This document shows positions 1 through 6,193 of a DNA stretch of 10,123 nt, in pieces (within the stretch, counting starts at the first letter, position 1; the number at the start of each line of letters is the position of its first letter). Location of the stretch: the NCBI GenBank assembly GCA_046757465.1, contig JBHHYH010000085.1:1-10123 (forward strand). Direction: 5' to 3'. The position numbers were made by a program, and so were the translations under genes. This DNA comes from Scalindua_A sp046757465. GTDB lineage: Bacteria; Planctomycetota; Brocadiia; Brocadiales; Scalinduaceae. The notes under the pieces were generated by a model. That model saw only the letters and a list, made by a program, of their open reading frames with translations. It ran no database searches and was not told the origin of the DNA.

Positions 1-102
1 CTATACTACGTTTTCTATGTTCCTCTTATCTATTAATTATGACACAGCCTCTATTCTGGCGGGGACGGGCGCACACGGCATTCCTACGGGGTAAATATAC
101 AA

Positions 103-1686
103 CTAACATCTTTGTTCGCTAAGCATTGAATTAATCGATAGAAGGAGTACACATCTTTTGCATGCAACGTCATCACTTTCGCAGAAATCTTTAAAAATCT
201 GTATAAGACCTTGCTGGCGCCTGGCATTGTTAACGATATTTCTTTTCTGAATATCCTGGCCAAATATTCTACAGCTCATAAATCTCGTAACATTATTATG
301 TGACAATTTCGGGTGCAGTTTATAAGCCTTAAACAACCTTTCTTCCAATACCGTGTCTTCTCTCTTTCTAGCATAGGCTAATAAAACAGGAATGATTATA
401 TTTATAAACATGATAGCGGATCGCTCCCGCCCAATTAACCTTTCTCGACATTTTAACCTCTTTCCCCCAAATGTATAGTAATACGACCAGTAATCATCAT
501 ATAATTCCAAAAAAACAGACTCCGTATTTTTAATGATAGTTTTTATTTGCTCTACTTCATTCTTACTACTGTCTATTCTTTCGAAAGACTTTAAAATTAT
601 TCTGAATACCCCTGTTTCAAAATTCCCTGCCAGGAGATGACTAATCGCAGCGATCCTTCTTGTCGGAAAATTTCCCGGTCTGGAATACTTAAAACACCAC
701 AACTCTCCATCCATCGGTTTATTTTTAATATCATCTTTGATCACTGCCCACATTCCTTCAATTTCTTTGACATATTCAAGAGAATCCTTATCCACCATGT
801 CTTTAGTTGAAAGACTTTGATTTGGCAAAAGTCCTGCCATACCAAATAATAATGCCTGCATCATCCTGCTTCTTTGCTCAGGAGAGACGTCCAAAGGTAT
901 AAGACTTCTTATGCCATTTACAGAAACAATAGATGCTAAGTGCCGGAACTGTTCTTTATTATTCTTGTAACCAAGCGATTCCATAATTGCTTCATATAGG
1001 ATCTGCTCAAACGTCTGAGTATTCAGTCGTTTTTCCAATCTATTTGCCTTAATCAAGATTCTTTCATCACCAGCAAAATCCAGAAAATATCCAATCCATT
1101 TATCGTCAGAAGAAATAGAACATAATCCCTTCTGACATGGCCCTGCATTAGCGCCGGCAGTGTGAGGATAGTCTTCGATATCAATCATTTCTATAAGTTT
1201 ATCCAATTTGTATTCCAGGTAGTTGTATAACTCTAGCTGTGGGATTAAATGACCTTTGATTTTAACAAATTTACTCTTTCTATCATTCCACATAAAAACA
1301 TGCAAACATATACTTTCATACTCCTTTTGCTTATGGTGTCCATGACGTATCCAATCATTAGCGCATACATGTATCTCAACATCTCCCTTCACAATGCCTT
1401 TTCCTTCTAAAAGTATCTCTGTACCTTTAAAATCTGGACCTTCTTCCAGATTCCATCGGCCTGGTGAAATAACTTCAATCCTTAATCCGTCTTCCGTATA
1501 CAACTTGTCCTTCTTTAAAAGCTGTCCAGACCATATACACTTTACTAACTGTTCCTTAATTTTCTTCCCTTTTAAACTATACTTAGAGTCTTCGTTTTCT
1601 CTAACACCACAATATCGTTTAACAACCTCGCGATAACGTGGTGAACGGAAATTTTCAACTTCGGCATAATCTTTAGTCTTAGACAT
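103..1686 (-). CDS. DUF2851 family protein
   Basis: Seen: about 527 residues. Counting from the upstream ATG at 1698, the N-terminal half carries EGPDF at about 86-90, GDVEIHV at 105-111 and DWIRHGHH at 115-122. A GPCQKGLC segment lies in the middle, and ARRQQGLIQ followed by paired Cys lies near the C-terminus. These are hallmarks of DUF2851, a family of unknown function. Start choice: an upstream in-frame ATG exists at 1698, but GGAAAGG sits about 5 nt before the ATG at 1686, so 1686 (MSKTKDY...) is preferred. That start overlaps the end of the VanZ gene by 8 nt, which implies translational coupling. It is the last gene of a three-gene minus-strand operon. No membrane segments are evident. 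The family call is firm; the biochemical role is unknown. Confidence 0.9.
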   Translation of the reverse strand: MSKTKDYAEVENFRSPRYREVVKRYCGVRENEDSKYSLKGKKIKEQLVKCIWSGQLLKKDKLYTEDGLRIEVISPGRWNLEEGPDFKGTEILLEGKGIVKGDVEIHVCANDWIRHGHHKQKEYESICLHVFMWNDRKSKFVKIKGHLIPQLELYNYLEYKLDKLIEMIDIEDYPHTAGANAGPCQKGLCSISSDDKWIGYFLDFAGDERILIKANRLEKRLNTQTFEQILYEAIMESLGYKNNKEQFRHLASIVSVNGIRSLIPLDVSPEQRSRMMQALLFGMAGLLPNQSLSTKDMVDKDSLEYVKEIEGMWAVIKDDIKNKPMDGELWCFKYSRPGNFPTRRIAAISHLLAGNFETGVFRIILKSFERIDSSKNEVEQIKTIIKNTESVFLELYDDYWSYYYTFGGKRLKCRERLIGRERSAIMFINIIIPVLLAYARKREDTVLEERLFKAYKLHPKLSHNNVTRFMSCRIFGQDIQKRNIVNNARRQQGLIQIFKDFCESDDVACKRCVLLLSINSMLSEQRC

Positions 1687-2278
1687 AATCCTTTCCATGA
1701 CTGATTAAGATCGCCTTTCTCTTACTTATCACCATCGCTATTAATAACTGCACCAATATACCTGCAATTCCATTTATTACGATATCTCTAATATCAAATA
1801 TCCTGTTAGGTAATATCCATTGGATCACTTCATCAACGGCGCCAAAAATAAATACAATAAATACAGTTAAAAAATACACAGATAAATTATTATGTATATC
1901 ATGTGTAAGAGCTATATAGATTAACCCACTAAGAATTCCATACTCAATAAAATGAACCTGTTCCTCCGGTACGTCTACAATATAGATGGCCAATCCGTAC
2001 AAACAACTTATAAATGCAAACCATAGATATTGACTTACTCCATAACACGCACGATTGCTAATGATATGAACCAGGACAAGAGACAATATTATCAAAAAGA
2101 TTATGACGATACTCAGATTCAAGTAGCCCCCTAATGTCGCCTTTAGGAAGTTTCGGATAGGCTGCATTATGTAAAGCGTCGAGTAAATAAACGTAACGTA
2201 GCAACCTATCAAAGACCATACAAATGACTTGTTTTGGAACCAAATACTTAAAATGTTCTTTGCATCTTTAACATACAC
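1679..2278 (-). CDS. VanZ-family integral membrane protein
   Basis: Seen: 199 residues with hydrophobic segments at about 20-38, 52-73, 84-101, 113-125, 133-149 and 165-184. VanZ-like signatures are EEQVHFIEYG (about 105-114) and DEVIQWILPNRIFDIRD (about 149-165). The family takes its name from the teicoplanin-resistance accessory protein VanZ, but most chromosomal members have no assigned function, so resistance should not be inferred. The start is GTG at 2278; AGGAG lies about 12 nt upstream, which is rather far. No ATG in this frame occurs before the first membrane segment. The gene begins 21 nt after the phosphoesterase gene ends and overlaps the DUF2851 gene by 8 nt, so all three are probably cotranscribed. 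Confidence 0.85.
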   Translation of the reverse strand: MYVKDAKNILSIWFQNKSFVWSLIGCYVTFIYSTLYIMQPIRNFLKATLGGYLNLSIVIIFLIILSLVLVHIISNRACYGVSQYLWFAFISCLYGLAIYIVDVPEEQVHFIEYGILSGLIYIALTHDIHNNLSVYFLTVFIVFIFGAVDEVIQWILPNRIFDIRDIVINGIAGILVQLLIAMVISKRKAILISHGKDYV

Positions 2279-2299
2279 TTAAACTAAAGGCTCCTGTGA

Positions 2300-2707
2300 T
2301 TATGTTTTTGTCTTTTTCCTAAAAAACAACCATTGTTTCTCACCAGCCTTTGGAAATCTTACCAGACAGAAATCTCCTTTGAGTTTTTTGCCATGAATCG
2401 TAAATATAACCTTGTTCTCTGAACGTTCTATCAGATCAAACGTACCATTGTCCCAGATGTTCACCCGACCTGCACCGTAATGCCCTTCCTCGATCTCGCC
2501 TTCAAAGTCAATATAATCCAGGTCGTGGTCTTCTACCTGTATTGCAAGATATTTCTTCCCTGGAATCTTGCCGGGTTCCTTAGGAATTGCCCAACTTTTT
2601 AGGACTCCATCCAATTCCAACCTGAGATCCCAGTGAAGACGTGTGGCATGGTGTTCTTGAATGACAAACCTGTTCAGTCCGGTAATCTTTTTCTTTTCTA
2701 CTTTCAT
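2300..2707 (-). CDS. Stand-alone LigD-type 3'-phosphoesterase domain protein
   Basis: Seen: 135 residues matching the N-terminal phosphoesterase module of bacterial LigD and nothing else: no ligase or polymerase domain. The signature FVIQEHHATRLHWDLRLELD gives H19, H25, D27 and R29; VEDHDLDYIDFEG gives H61 and Y65. The spacing matches the active-site set of Pseudomonas LigD (H42, H48, D50, R52, H84, Y88), so the catalytic site looks intact. Known of the family: Mn-dependent trimming of 3'-ribonucleotide and 3'-phosphate ends during break repair. Stand-alone versions occur in many bacteria and archaea. The ATG at 2707 has no clear ribosome site upstream. It is first in the operon with the VanZ and DUF2851 genes. 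Whether Ku or a separate ligase exists elsewhere cannot be seen. Confidence 0.92.
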   Translation of the reverse strand: MKVEKKKITGLNRFVIQEHHATRLHWDLRLELDGVLKSWAIPKEPGKIPGKKYLAIQVEDHDLDYIDFEGEIEEGHYGAGRVNIWDNGTFDLIERSENKVIFTIHGKKLKGDFCLVRFPKAGEKQWLFFRKKTKT

Positions 2708-2800
2708 TTCTTATTCTATTAATTATCTATTATTCTGGTCCTCAATTACTCCAACAAAAATTACACCGGGAGGGAAAGGATTTCAAGACAAATTTCCGAT

Positions 2801-2830
2801 TTGCATTTCAGAAACGACTTACGTTATAAT
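2801..2830 (+). promoter_or_regulatory. Sigma70-like promoter of the YkgJ-family gene
   Basis: TTGCAT (2801-2806), an 18-bp spacer and a perfect TATAAT (2825-2830). The expected transcript start, about 7 nt downstream, falls at about 2837, immediately before the ATG at 2838. That implies a leaderless or nearly leaderless mRNA. Confidence 0.6.
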
Positions 2831-2837
2831 TGTGTTC

Positions 2838-3275
2838 ATGATAAAGGGTCATTTTGAAGTCAATCAGGACATTGTTGAAATATACAAAAAACTCGATACA
2901 GAGCTTGCAAGAATCAATCCTGGCTGTGATGCCTGTGGTACATGCTGCCATTTTGATACATTTGGTCACGAATTATATACATCGACGATTGAAGTAAACT
3001 ATATCCTGAGAAACGTAAAAGTACCGCATTTCGATCCACACCAGGGTACTTGTCCTTTCCTGGTAAACAAGAGATGCACAATTAGAGAATACAGGACACT
3101 TGGATGCCGGGTGTTCTTTTGCAACCCTTATTACAAAGATACCTCACAAGAAATATACAATAAATACTATAAAATGATCAAGGATATAGCCATTGGAAAT
3201 CAGATCGAATGGCATTATGCACCTATGATAAAATTACTAACAACACGAGAAAATCGACCCAACACAAAGGCCTGA
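2838..3275 (+). CDS. YkgJ-family cysteine-cluster protein
   Basis: Seen: 145 residues from the ATG at 2838. A CxxCxxCC cluster (C30, C33, C36, C37) lies near the N-terminus, followed by TCPFLVNKRCTIREYR and a GCRVFFC motif. This is the Cys arrangement of the YkgJ/UPF0153 (CxxCxxCC) family, thought to bind zinc or an Fe-S cluster; its function is unsettled. The reading frame is open upstream to 2661, but that part runs antisense over the phosphoesterase gene and across the promoter, so it is rejected as coding. GTG at 2832 is a possible alternative start. No Shine-Dalgarno sequence precedes the ATG, consistent with leaderless expression from the TATAAT at 2825. It is divergent from the phosphoesterase operon. 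Confidence 0.85.
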   Translation: MIKGHFEVNQDIVEIYKKLDTELARINPGCDACGTCCHFDTFGHELYTSTIEVNYILRNVKVPHFDPHQGTCPFLVNKRCTIREYRTLGCRVFFCNPYYKDTSQEIYNKYYKMIKDIAIGNQIEWHYAPMIKLLTTRENRPNTKA

Positions 3276-3347
3276 TCTTCAACCTGACACAATAACAATC
3301 AGTCACTTCAATCAAGCGCTATTTTCTACTCCTCTTCCATATACTTC

Positions 3348-3377
3348 TTGACAAAATGTCTTACTTTATTGTATAAA
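3348..3377 (+). promoter_or_regulatory. Sigma70-like promoter of the PilZ operon
   Basis: Perfect TTGACA (3348-3353), an 18-bp spacer and TATAAA (3372-3377). Transcription from about 3384 would leave a leader of about 100 nt before the PilZ gene. The leader contains three ATAACC motifs (about 3409, 3427 and 3440), but no strong hairpin was recognised. Confidence 0.6.
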
Positions 3378-3482
3378 CACGGCTTAAAACCCCTTAATAT
3401 ATAAGAAATAACCCTGTATAGTCAGTATAACCTACGATAATAACCTCAGAAAGTAATCATATCGATAGGTGGATGCGTATTT

Positions 3483-4100
3483 ATGCACATTGGCACCACA
3501 TTAAAAATCCAACTTGAAGGATCACAGAGCCGACTAACAAGTGAACTGATTGGAGTAGACGAAGGCAAGTATTTAATCATAAATATGCCTCCTATTCAAT
3601 CTATGGGAAATGCTGCAAGCTCGATATATAAAGGAGGTAACATTGTCATCAGATACGTGCATAAGGGCACTGTATTCGGCTTCAAATCTCGCATAATACA
3701 CTTTATTACTACTCCAGTAAAATTAATCTTCATCGATTACCCAAAGAAGATTGAAAATCAAAATCTTCGTTCTCACAAAAGAATCGATTGTCATCTACCT
3801 GCAAGTGCAACAATTGCAGACAACACCGTAAAGGGGCCCGTTACAGACCTCAGTAAAGAAGGATGTCTATTCACTGTAAAAAGGGTGAACATTGAAAAAA
3901 GCGTAGATCACTTGCAGATAGACAATGAAATCATAGTAAGCTTTCAATTACCCGGAGTGGAAGAAAAACTTACTATAACAGGAAAACAGAAAAACATCAA
4001 GAAGGACAAAGATAGCGTACACATCGGGGTTTCATTTAGCGACATGGGCATTGAAGTGCAAGAAAAACTTTATGACTTTCTTTCAACAGGTGAAGCATAG
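3483..4100 (+). CDS. PilZ domain protein, YcgR-like (c-di-GMP receptor)
   Basis: Seen: 205 residues in two parts. Residues 1-90 resemble the beta-rich YcgR-type N-terminal domain. Residues 95-200 are a PilZ domain with the diagnostic RxxxR (R96-SHK-R100) and DxSxxG (D122-LSKE-G127). Both c-di-GMP-binding motifs are intact. Members of this family bind cyclic di-GMP and act as flagellar brakes or regulate exopolysaccharide and surface behaviour; the target here is unknown. The ATG at 3483 is preceded by AGGTGGA with 9-nt spacing. A consensus promoter lies about 105 nt upstream. The coiled-coil membrane gene follows after 63 nt without an obvious promoter, so the two are probably cotranscribed. 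No flagellar or pilus gene is in view. Confidence 0.88.
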   Translation: MHIGTTLKIQLEGSQSRLTSELIGVDEGKYLIINMPPIQSMGNAASSIYKGGNIVIRYVHKGTVFGFKSRIIHFITTPVKLIFIDYPKKIENQNLRSHKRIDCHLPASATIADNTVKGPVTDLSKEGCLFTVKRVNIEKSVDHLQIDNEIIVSFQLPGVEEKLTITGKQKNIKKDKDSVHIGVSFSDMGIEVQEKLYDFLSTGEA

Positions 4101-4163
4101 CTTATAAGGGAATAAAAAGAATCAAGCTATTTAATAACATAAGGGTTTAAGGAGGAGGTCCCA

Positions 4164-4673
4164 ATGAGTAAAAGTGCGGGAGGTGTTATAGCGATTTTTG
4201 TACCAGTGGCACTTGCGTTAGGAGGGGCAATCTGGTGGGGCGTAGATATGCATAAAAAAGTTAATAACTTTGTCAGTAGAGTAGACTCTGTCAGCAGTAA
4301 ACAAACAGATTCCTTGGAAAAAGTAGCCTTAATAGACTTTATAAATAAGGACATGGCAGAAGTCAAAGAATACCTTAACAAGGTCGATCATACAATAGGC
4401 CCCCTATCCCGCGAATCTAACCAATTTGCCAAGGTTTTTAAACAGGTTGAGCAGCTTTCAAAAAAGTTTAACAGTATTTCAGCACAAGTTAAAAAGCTTG
4501 ATGTTTCTATAAATGAACGTTTCGGAAATATTGAAGGCCAGCTAAGCGGGATAACACAGGAGCAATATAGCCTGAAGAATGCCCTGGATAATGAAGCAGC
4601 AAGTCTTAAGCAAGTAGGAATTAAGATAAAAATAATCGAGGACACATTACCGAAGTTTAAGAGGAAGAGGTAA
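4164..4673 (+). CDS. Membrane-anchored coiled-coil protein, unknown function
   Basis: Seen: 169 residues. A single hydrophobic helix at about 7-26 (GGVIAIFVPVALALGGAIWW) follows a short MSKSA start. The rest is a long charged, heptad-like helical region without Cys or globular motifs, ending in a basic KFKRKR tail. The topology suggests one N-terminal anchor and a soluble coiled coil of about 140 residues. The ribosome site is exceptionally strong (GGAGGAGG at 4151-4158, 5 nt before the ATG). It follows the PilZ gene and probably shares its transcript, so a partnership in an envelope-linked c-di-GMP response is an inference. No family was recognised. Methyl-accepting-type motifs were looked for and are absent. 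Confidence 0.8.
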   Translation: MSKSAGGVIAIFVPVALALGGAIWWGVDMHKKVNNFVSRVDSVSSKQTDSLEKVALIDFINKDMAEVKEYLNKVDHTIGPLSRESNQFAKVFKQVEQLSKKFNSISAQVKKLDVSINERFGNIEGQLSGITQEQYSLKNALDNEAASLKQVGIKIKIIEDTLPKFKRKR

Positions 4674-4755
4674 TTCTTATTAAACAACTATCGCCTAAAG
4701 GCGGCCTGCCATTATAAAACCCCCAATAAAGAAAGCCCAAGAATGAAGCTGTATC

Positions 4756-4772
4756 AGAAACTAATAGTTTCT
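4756..4772. repeat. Short perfect hairpin
   Basis: AGAAACT-AAT-AGTTTCT: 7-bp arms with a 3-nt loop, flanked by CTG/CAG that could lengthen the stem across a bulge. It lies in the gap between the convergent coiled-coil gene and the minus-strand cluster. It has no T-tract of its own; function unknown. Confidence 0.6.
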
Positions 4773-4821
4773 CAGGGGTCTTTCGACTACCATCAGCTTT
4801 TCCTTGAGCCATTCCTGCAAT

Positions 4822-4860
4822 AAAAAAGGCCACCAATCCCCAAAAGGGAACTAATGGCCT
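4822..4860 (-). terminator. Likely rho-independent terminator, minus strand
   Basis: Read on the minus strand, AGGCCA (4860-4855) pairs with TGGCCT (4832-4827). An inner TCCC/GGGA pair gives a second stem section, and the outer stem is followed directly by a run of Ts (4827-4822). It lies about 230 nt beyond the stop of the last minus-strand gene (5093) and would end transcription from that cluster. The plus-strand side has no T-run. Caveat: an open frame at 4657-4863 begins exactly in this hairpin. Confidence 0.5.
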
Positions 4861-4970
4861 CATTTAAATATTGTCATATAAAATACTATTCCATTAAATT
4901 GTGTCTTATAAAATCTAATCGAATCTTACATTTGAATTATATATCATTATGGTGAAAATTCAAGGGCGGA

Positions 4971-5023
4971 AAATAAAGTTTTTTGTCGTACGATGGAGCG
5001 GGTTGGTATTAAAAACTTTATTT
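4971..5023. repeat. Perfect 13-bp inverted repeat around a 27-nt GC-richer loop
   Basis: AAATAAAGTTTTT (4971-4983) and AAAAACTTTATTT (5011-5023) are exact reverse complements. The 27-nt interior contains the 8-bp palindrome TCGTACGA (4986-4993) and GGAGCGGG. The AT-only arms are unlike a classic terminator. It could be a miniature mobile-element relic, a recombination or protein-binding site, or a structured RNA. Confidence 0.75.
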
Positions 5024-5092
5024 GCTACAACCCCTTTCCTTCCTTCTTAGAATCCTCTAATTGCTTTTCCTTCGATTAAATAAGTGCTATTC

Positions 5093-5368
5093 CTACTTCT
5101 CAGGTATAATCTGACTTAACGGTACTCCTTTAATTCTCTTCAAACAATCTTTTAAGGCTTCTTCTACAGAATCGCCTAAACCAATGTACTCGGGATTGCT
5201 GCATTCCTGAATAACAAAGTTGGGAATAGCAAAACATCTACCTTTAATCGAACCGCCAAGAACCTCTTTGACGGTGATAAGCATTCTCCCTTCTTCTCTT
5301 TGTAATTCAAATTGGTGCACTTGCGATAAAATATCATCCTGGCTTAAGAGCTCTTCTATATTTTCCAT
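5093..5368 (-). CDS. Small HicB-like protein
   Basis: Seen: 91 residues. An acidic, Gln-rich N-terminus is followed by a beta-like stretch (RMLITVKEVLGGSIKGRCFAI) and GLGDSVEEALKDCLKRIKGV. The GDSVEEAL turn plus helix is typical of HicB/UPF0150-like folds. HicB proteins are antitoxins of HicA RNases, but no HicA partner is seen next to this gene, so a toxin-antitoxin role is not supported. The ATG at 5368 lies one base after the TAA of the truncated nuclease frame upstream (TAA-A-ATG). The only ribosome-site-like sequence (AAAGGG) lies inside that frame, implying translational coupling. It is last in the minus-strand cluster. That it is a real gene is likely; the family assignment is tentative. 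Confidence 0.6.
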   Translation of the reverse strand: MENIEELLSQDDILSQVHQFELQREEGRMLITVKEVLGGSIKGRCFAIPNFVIQECSNPEYIGLGDSVEEALKDCLKRIKGVPLSQIIPEK

Positions 5369-5369
5369 T

Positions 5370-5498
5370 TTACCATAACCCTTTCTTTCTTTCTCTTGCT
5401 TCTCTATAAGCCCTTAAAAACTTATCTTTGTATATAACGATAGGCGGTATGGTCATAACATTAGCATAACCAGCCTTTACTATTTCCTCATTAAGCAT
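5370..5498 (-). pseudogene. C-terminal remnant of a staphylococcal-nuclease-like (SNase) gene
   Basis: A 42-codon frame reading MLNEEIVKAGYANVMTIPP, then a Tyr/Lys-rich stretch and EARERKKGLW before TAA. This matches the end of thermonuclease-family proteins: the N-E-E-hxxAGYA segment, then the conserved final helix with EAR...GLW. Full-length members have about 140-180 residues and carry catalytic Arg/Asp/Glu upstream of this part; none of that is present. The frame is closed 12 nt before the ATG by TAA. In a shifted frame CCT-AAC precedes GGC-AAA-ATG, which hints at a 2-nt insertion within an ancestral P-N-G-K-M-L-N-E-E. A different gene (5528-5896) sits where the nuclease body should be. 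Its stop is one base from the next ATG. Probably inactive. Confidence 0.65.
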
Positions 5499-5527
5499 TT
5501 TGCCTTGTTAGGCATTTATTGCTTCCG

Positions 5528-5896
5528 CTAAAAAAACATTGGTATAAAACGATTAAGAGTATCGTACTCTTTTTGCCAGTTTGGGTAAGCATCAGAGAAT
5601 AATGACAAAAATTCAATCAACACATATACTTCCCTTTTCTGGTTTAGTTCCTTCGTCATAAATCCATCTTGCTCTAATGCGCGTTTTAACTTGTAGCATT
5701 CAGACTGCAATTTCTGTAACCGCGAACGTTCGCTTGAAAAGAATCCTGACTTTTTTACATATTTTTTCGCGGCTACTAATACATCTTGGGCTTTTCGGAA
5801 GCCTGCTGGAGCATGAGAGGTTAATTTTTCTACCGCTTCAGGATCTGTTATTCGCCCGCGATGAATCCGTATCTTGTATTTGTTATCGTTACCCAT
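5528..5896 (-). CDS. Hypothetical protein, 122 residues
   Basis: Not recognised. Seen: a soluble, basic protein beginning MGNDNKYKIRIHRGRITDPE. It has a Lys/Arg-rich helical middle (VAAKKYVKKSGFFSSERSRL, then QKLQSECYKLKRAL) and an aromatic C-terminal third (YVLIEFLSLFSDAYPNWQKEYDTL). No signal peptide or membrane helix. GGAGG stands upstream of the ATG at 5896 but 14 nt away, longer than usual; no better in-frame ATG/GTG/TTG was seen. The frame stops at TTT-TTT-TAG inside a run of seven Ts (minus strand). One extra T would extend the product by LAEAINA to a TAA at 5508-5510, so the true end is uncertain. It belongs to the minus-strand accessory cluster. Confidence 0.65.
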   Translation of the reverse strand: MGNDNKYKIRIHRGRITDPEAVEKLTSHAPAGFRKAQDVLVAAKKYVKKSGFFSSERSRLQKLQSECYKLKRALEQDGFMTKELNQKREVYVLIEFLSLFSDAYPNWQKEYDTLNRFIPMFF

Positions 5897-5971
5897 AATA
5901 ATGTTTTATACCTCCTTTAGATTTTCTCTTTTTCCTCTTACTACAACCCTTTTATCTCTTTGTATAAATCT

Positions 5972-6193
5972 TTAACCTTTTGATTTCAGCGCTATATATG
6001 CTGAAAAGGTTAATGCTACAACTACTACACCTCTAATTATAGCTGTATTGTAGCTGTATTGATTAGCTAGCTTCTTACTGTAACCAGCACGATATATAGC
6101 TCCTCCTCCATATTGGTATTTTTGTGTCGTTATAAGAACAATTGCTAATACAATACCACCTATAATCAATGCTATTTTTTGTTTTTTATTCAT
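5972..6193 (-). CDS. Small two-helix membrane protein, unknown
   Basis: Seen: 73 residues. A hydrophobic helix at about 7-23 (IALIIGGIVLAIVLITT) and a second at about 51-68 (TAIIRGVVVVALTFSAYIAL) are joined by a Tyr/Gly-rich polar loop (QKYQYGGGAIYRAGYSKKLA). Its ATG overlaps the TGA of the preceding gene (ATGA, 6190-6193), a strong sign of coupled translation. No family recognised. It ends ...ALKSKG. A one-base deletion in the AAAA run (5978-5981) would instead give ...ALKSKVKDLYKEIKGL ending at 5941, so the C-terminus may be frameshifted. Small size and coupling suggest a partner of its upstream neighbour, but nothing more can be read. Confidence 0.65.
   Translation of the reverse strand: MNKKQKIALIIGGIVLAIVLITTQKYQYGGGAIYRAGYSKKLANQYSYNTAIIRGVVVVALTFSAYIALKSKG

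Larger units (their letters stand above)
4674..5092. other. Gene-poor gap between convergent genes
   Basis: This 419-bp stretch contains no convincing gene. It holds, in order: a small GCCTAAAGGC dyad near 4692; the AGAAACT hairpin (4756-4772); the minus-strand terminator (4822-4860); two near-identical GTCWTATAAAAT blocks 30 bp apart (4873-4884 and 4903-4914); and a 13-bp inverted repeat (4971-5023). A minus-strand open frame at 4657-4863 (68 residues, hydrophobic) has no ribosome site and starts inside the terminator stem, so it is not called. Confidence 0.6.

Noticed and set aside
1394..2243. Extra frames inside the DUF2851 and VanZ genes (1394-1636 plus, 2058-2243 minus).
   Set aside because: They overlap well-supported family members in other frames.
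26..2740. Shared TCTATTAATTAT near 29-40 and 2715-2726 as a repeat.
   Set aside because: It is a short AT-only match with only scattered similarity beyond it; chance is likely in this base composition.
2661..2837. N-terminal extension of the YkgJ-type frame upstream of 2838.
   Set aside because: It runs antisense over the start of the phosphoesterase gene, is not Cys-cluster-like, and crosses the TATAAT promoter at 2825-2830.
3400..3450. Three ATAACC motifs in the PilZ leader as a regulatory array or riboswitch.
   Set aside because: Spacing is irregular (18 and 13 nt) and no stable structure or known riboswitch core was recognised.
4127..4687. Open frames on the minus strand opposite the coiled-coil gene.
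   Set aside because: They are antisense shadows of a gene with a very strong ribosome site, and their products are low-information Ser/Leu-rich sequences.
5093..5368. A complete HicAB toxin-antitoxin pair.
   Set aside because: No HicA-like frame (small, with a conserved GSH-type motif) exists on either side; only the HicB-like half is seen.
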